Below are positions 62,001-64,000 of a stretch of DNA of 64,000 bases, piece after piece (the first letter of the stretch is position 1; the number at the start of each line of letters is the position of its first letter). This stretch comes from Costus lasius (taxonomy: Eukaryota > Streptophyta > Magnoliopsida > Zingiberales > Costaceae), in the NCBI GenBank assembly GCA_027563935.2, contig CM050448.1, positions 68,271,843 through 68,335,842 of the forward strand, written 5' to 3'. Under the pieces are notes generated by a model. That model saw nothing but the letters and a program-made list of their open reading frames with translations. It made no database searches and was not told the origin of the DNA. Position numbers and translations under genes: made by a program.

Positions 62001-64000
62001 TTTTGATCTCTGTGAAAACATTGAGTTTTAATCATGATATTAATATTTATATTTATCTTGTTCTTCAAATGATGAGGATGTTGATCTTGATTATGATCCC
62101 TATTTGATGTTTATCATTTTGGAATCTTAATTTAAAATTGATTTTGTTCATGATCATGACGTTGATCTTGATTTTAATCATGATTTCAAACTTCATCTTA
62201 TGATATTTATCTTTATCTTTTTTTAATTTTAATCTTATACTAGATTTTGATCTTGTTTGTAATCTTGGTCTCAAATCTTGATATTGTTATTAATATTGAT
62301 ATTGATCTAATCATGATGAAAAATTTGAACTCGATTATGAATTTTAATTGTTATTAATCTTATTCTTATTCTTAATTATAACATTGATTTTATTCTTATA
62401 AGAATTATCTTTATCTTCATTTTAATCTCAGTTTTGTTCTCAGATTTCAGTTTTAATCTTATAATCTTCATCTTTATCTTGCTCCTAATATTCAACTTAA
62501 ACTCGATTTTGATCTCTATGGAGATATTGAGTTTTAATCTTGATATTAATATTTAAATTTATCTTGGTCTTTTAATAATGAGGATGTTGATCTTGATTAT
62601 GATGCATATTTGATGTTTATCATTTTGAAATCTTAATTTAATATTGATTTTGTTCATGATCATGATGTTGATCTTGATTTTAATCATGATTTCACACTCT
62701 ATCTTATGATATTCATCTTTATCTTTAATCTTAATCTTAAACTCGATTTTGATCTTGTTCGTAATCTTCGTCTTCAATCTTGATATTGTAATTGATATTG
62801 ATATTGATCTAATCATGATGAAAATTTTGAACTCGATTATAAGCTTTAATTGTTATTAATCTTATTCTCATTCTTCATTATAACATTTATTTTATTCTTG
62901 ATAATTATATTCATCTTCATTTTGATCTCAGTTTTGATCTCATATTTCAGTTTTAATCTTATAATCTTCATCTTTATCTTGCTCCTAATATTCATCTTTA
63001 AACTCGATTTTGATCTCTATGGAGATATTGAGTTTTAATCTTGATATTAATATTTAAATTTATCTTGGTCTTTTAATAATGAGGATGTTGATCTTGATTA
63101 TGATCCATATTTGATGTTTATCATTTTGAAATCTTAATTTAATATTGATTTTGTTCATGATCATGATGTTGATCTTGATTTTAATCATGATTTCAAACTC
63201 TATCTTATGATATTCATCTTTATCTTCTTTTTAATCATAATCTTAAACTCAATTTTGATCTTGTTCGTAATCTTGGTCTTCAATCTTGATATTGTTATTG
63301 ATATTGAAATTGATCTAATCATGATGAAAATTTTGAACTCGATTATGAGCTTTAATTGTTATTAATCTTATTCTCATTCTTAATTATAACATTGATCTTA
63401 TTCTTGATAATTATCTTCATCTTCATTTTGATCTCAGTTTTGATTTTAGATTTCAGTTTTAATCTTATAATTTTCATCTTTATCTTGCTCCTAATATTCA
63501 TCTTTATCTTGGTCTTTTAATAATGAGGATGTTGATCTTGATTATGATCCATATTTGATGTTTATCATTTTGAAATCTTAATTTAATATTGATTTTGTTC
63601 ATGATCATGATGTTGATCTTGATTTTAATCATGATTTCAAACTTTATCTTATAATATTCATCTTTATAATCTTAATCTTAAACTCGATTTTGATCTTGTT
63701 TGTAATCTTGGTCTTCAATCTTGATATTGTTATTGATATTGCTATTGATCTAATCATTATGAAAATTTTGAACTCGATTATGAGCTTTAATTGTTATTAA
63801 TCTTATTATCATTCTTAATTATAACATTGATCTTATTCTTGATAATGATCTTTATCTTCATTTTGATCTCAGTTTTTATTTTCAATTTCAGTTTTAATCT
63901 TATAATTTTCATCTTTATCCTGCTCCTAATATTCATCATAAACTCGATTCTGATCTCTGTGAAAACATTGAGTTTTAATCTTGATATTAATATTTATATT
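56080..64000 (+). repeat. Satellite array, right end of window
   Basis: About sixteen monomers, many with the CTCTATGGAGATATTGAG variant and a TTCTTATAAGAATTATC variant that is rare to the left. About 56940-58400 resembles 61840-63300 at offset about 4900; the left copy lacks about 36 bp near 57155. Deleted monomers lie near 58519 and 63500. The array runs off the window. No gene is seen. Confidence 0.92.

Noticed and set aside
51119..63038. The same type of hydrophobic open frames in the right satellite
   Set aside because: Same reasons. Frames are lost or gained with small indels, without sign of selection.
1..64000. CRISPR array or phage-like repeat
   Set aside because: Repeats are contiguous and about 505 bp long, with no unique spacers, no cas genes and a plant context.

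Overview
The window is a plant (angiosperm) nuclear heterochromatin segment. It contains no recognisable host gene, tRNA, rRNA or prokaryotic feature. The plant origin rests on two LTR retrotransposons of typical plant type (a chromodomain-bearing Ty3/gypsy element and a Ty1/copia element, both primed by initiator tRNA-Met) embedded in a long AT-rich satellite array. The species cannot be told from the sequence alone.

Layout. Positions 1-31809 and 50934-64000 are one satellite array of about 505-bp monomers. I count roughly 88 full or deleted monomers by a shared landmark. The T-rich strand is the + strand and has an underlying 6-bp period. The array holds a three-copy 1919-bp higher-order repeat (3742-9042) and several larger internal duplications, at offsets 6980, 1661/1667, 5691, 2998, about 4900 and 38699 bp. 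Two mobile-element events interrupt it. At 603-2292 a copia-type solo LTR is flanked by the 5-bp duplication TAAGG. At 31810-50933 a complete copia element on the - strand is flanked by GATCT. A complete 9980-bp gypsy/chromovirus element on the + strand (31875-41854, flanked by AAAAC) has jumped into the left (3') LTR of that copia element. Removing the 19129-bp copia plus gypsy insertion restores exact 505-bp monomer spacing.

Genes. The gypsy element has one uninterrupted 1537-codon gag-pol frame with all expected domains, a tRNA primer site, a polypurine tract and nearly identical LTRs, so it looks young and possibly autonomous. The copia element has nearly identical LTRs too, but its polyprotein is split by a single-base frameshift inside integrase into a gag-protease-integrase N-terminal frame and an integrase core-RT-RNase H frame.

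Order of events inferred: satellite growth; solo-LTR insertion and recombination; a 6980-bp tandem duplication that carried the last 230 bp of that LTR along; large-scale array duplication; copia insertion; gypsy insertion into copia. The many hydrophobic open frames of about 87 codons in the satellite are a by-product of its hexamer-like structure and are not annotated as genes.
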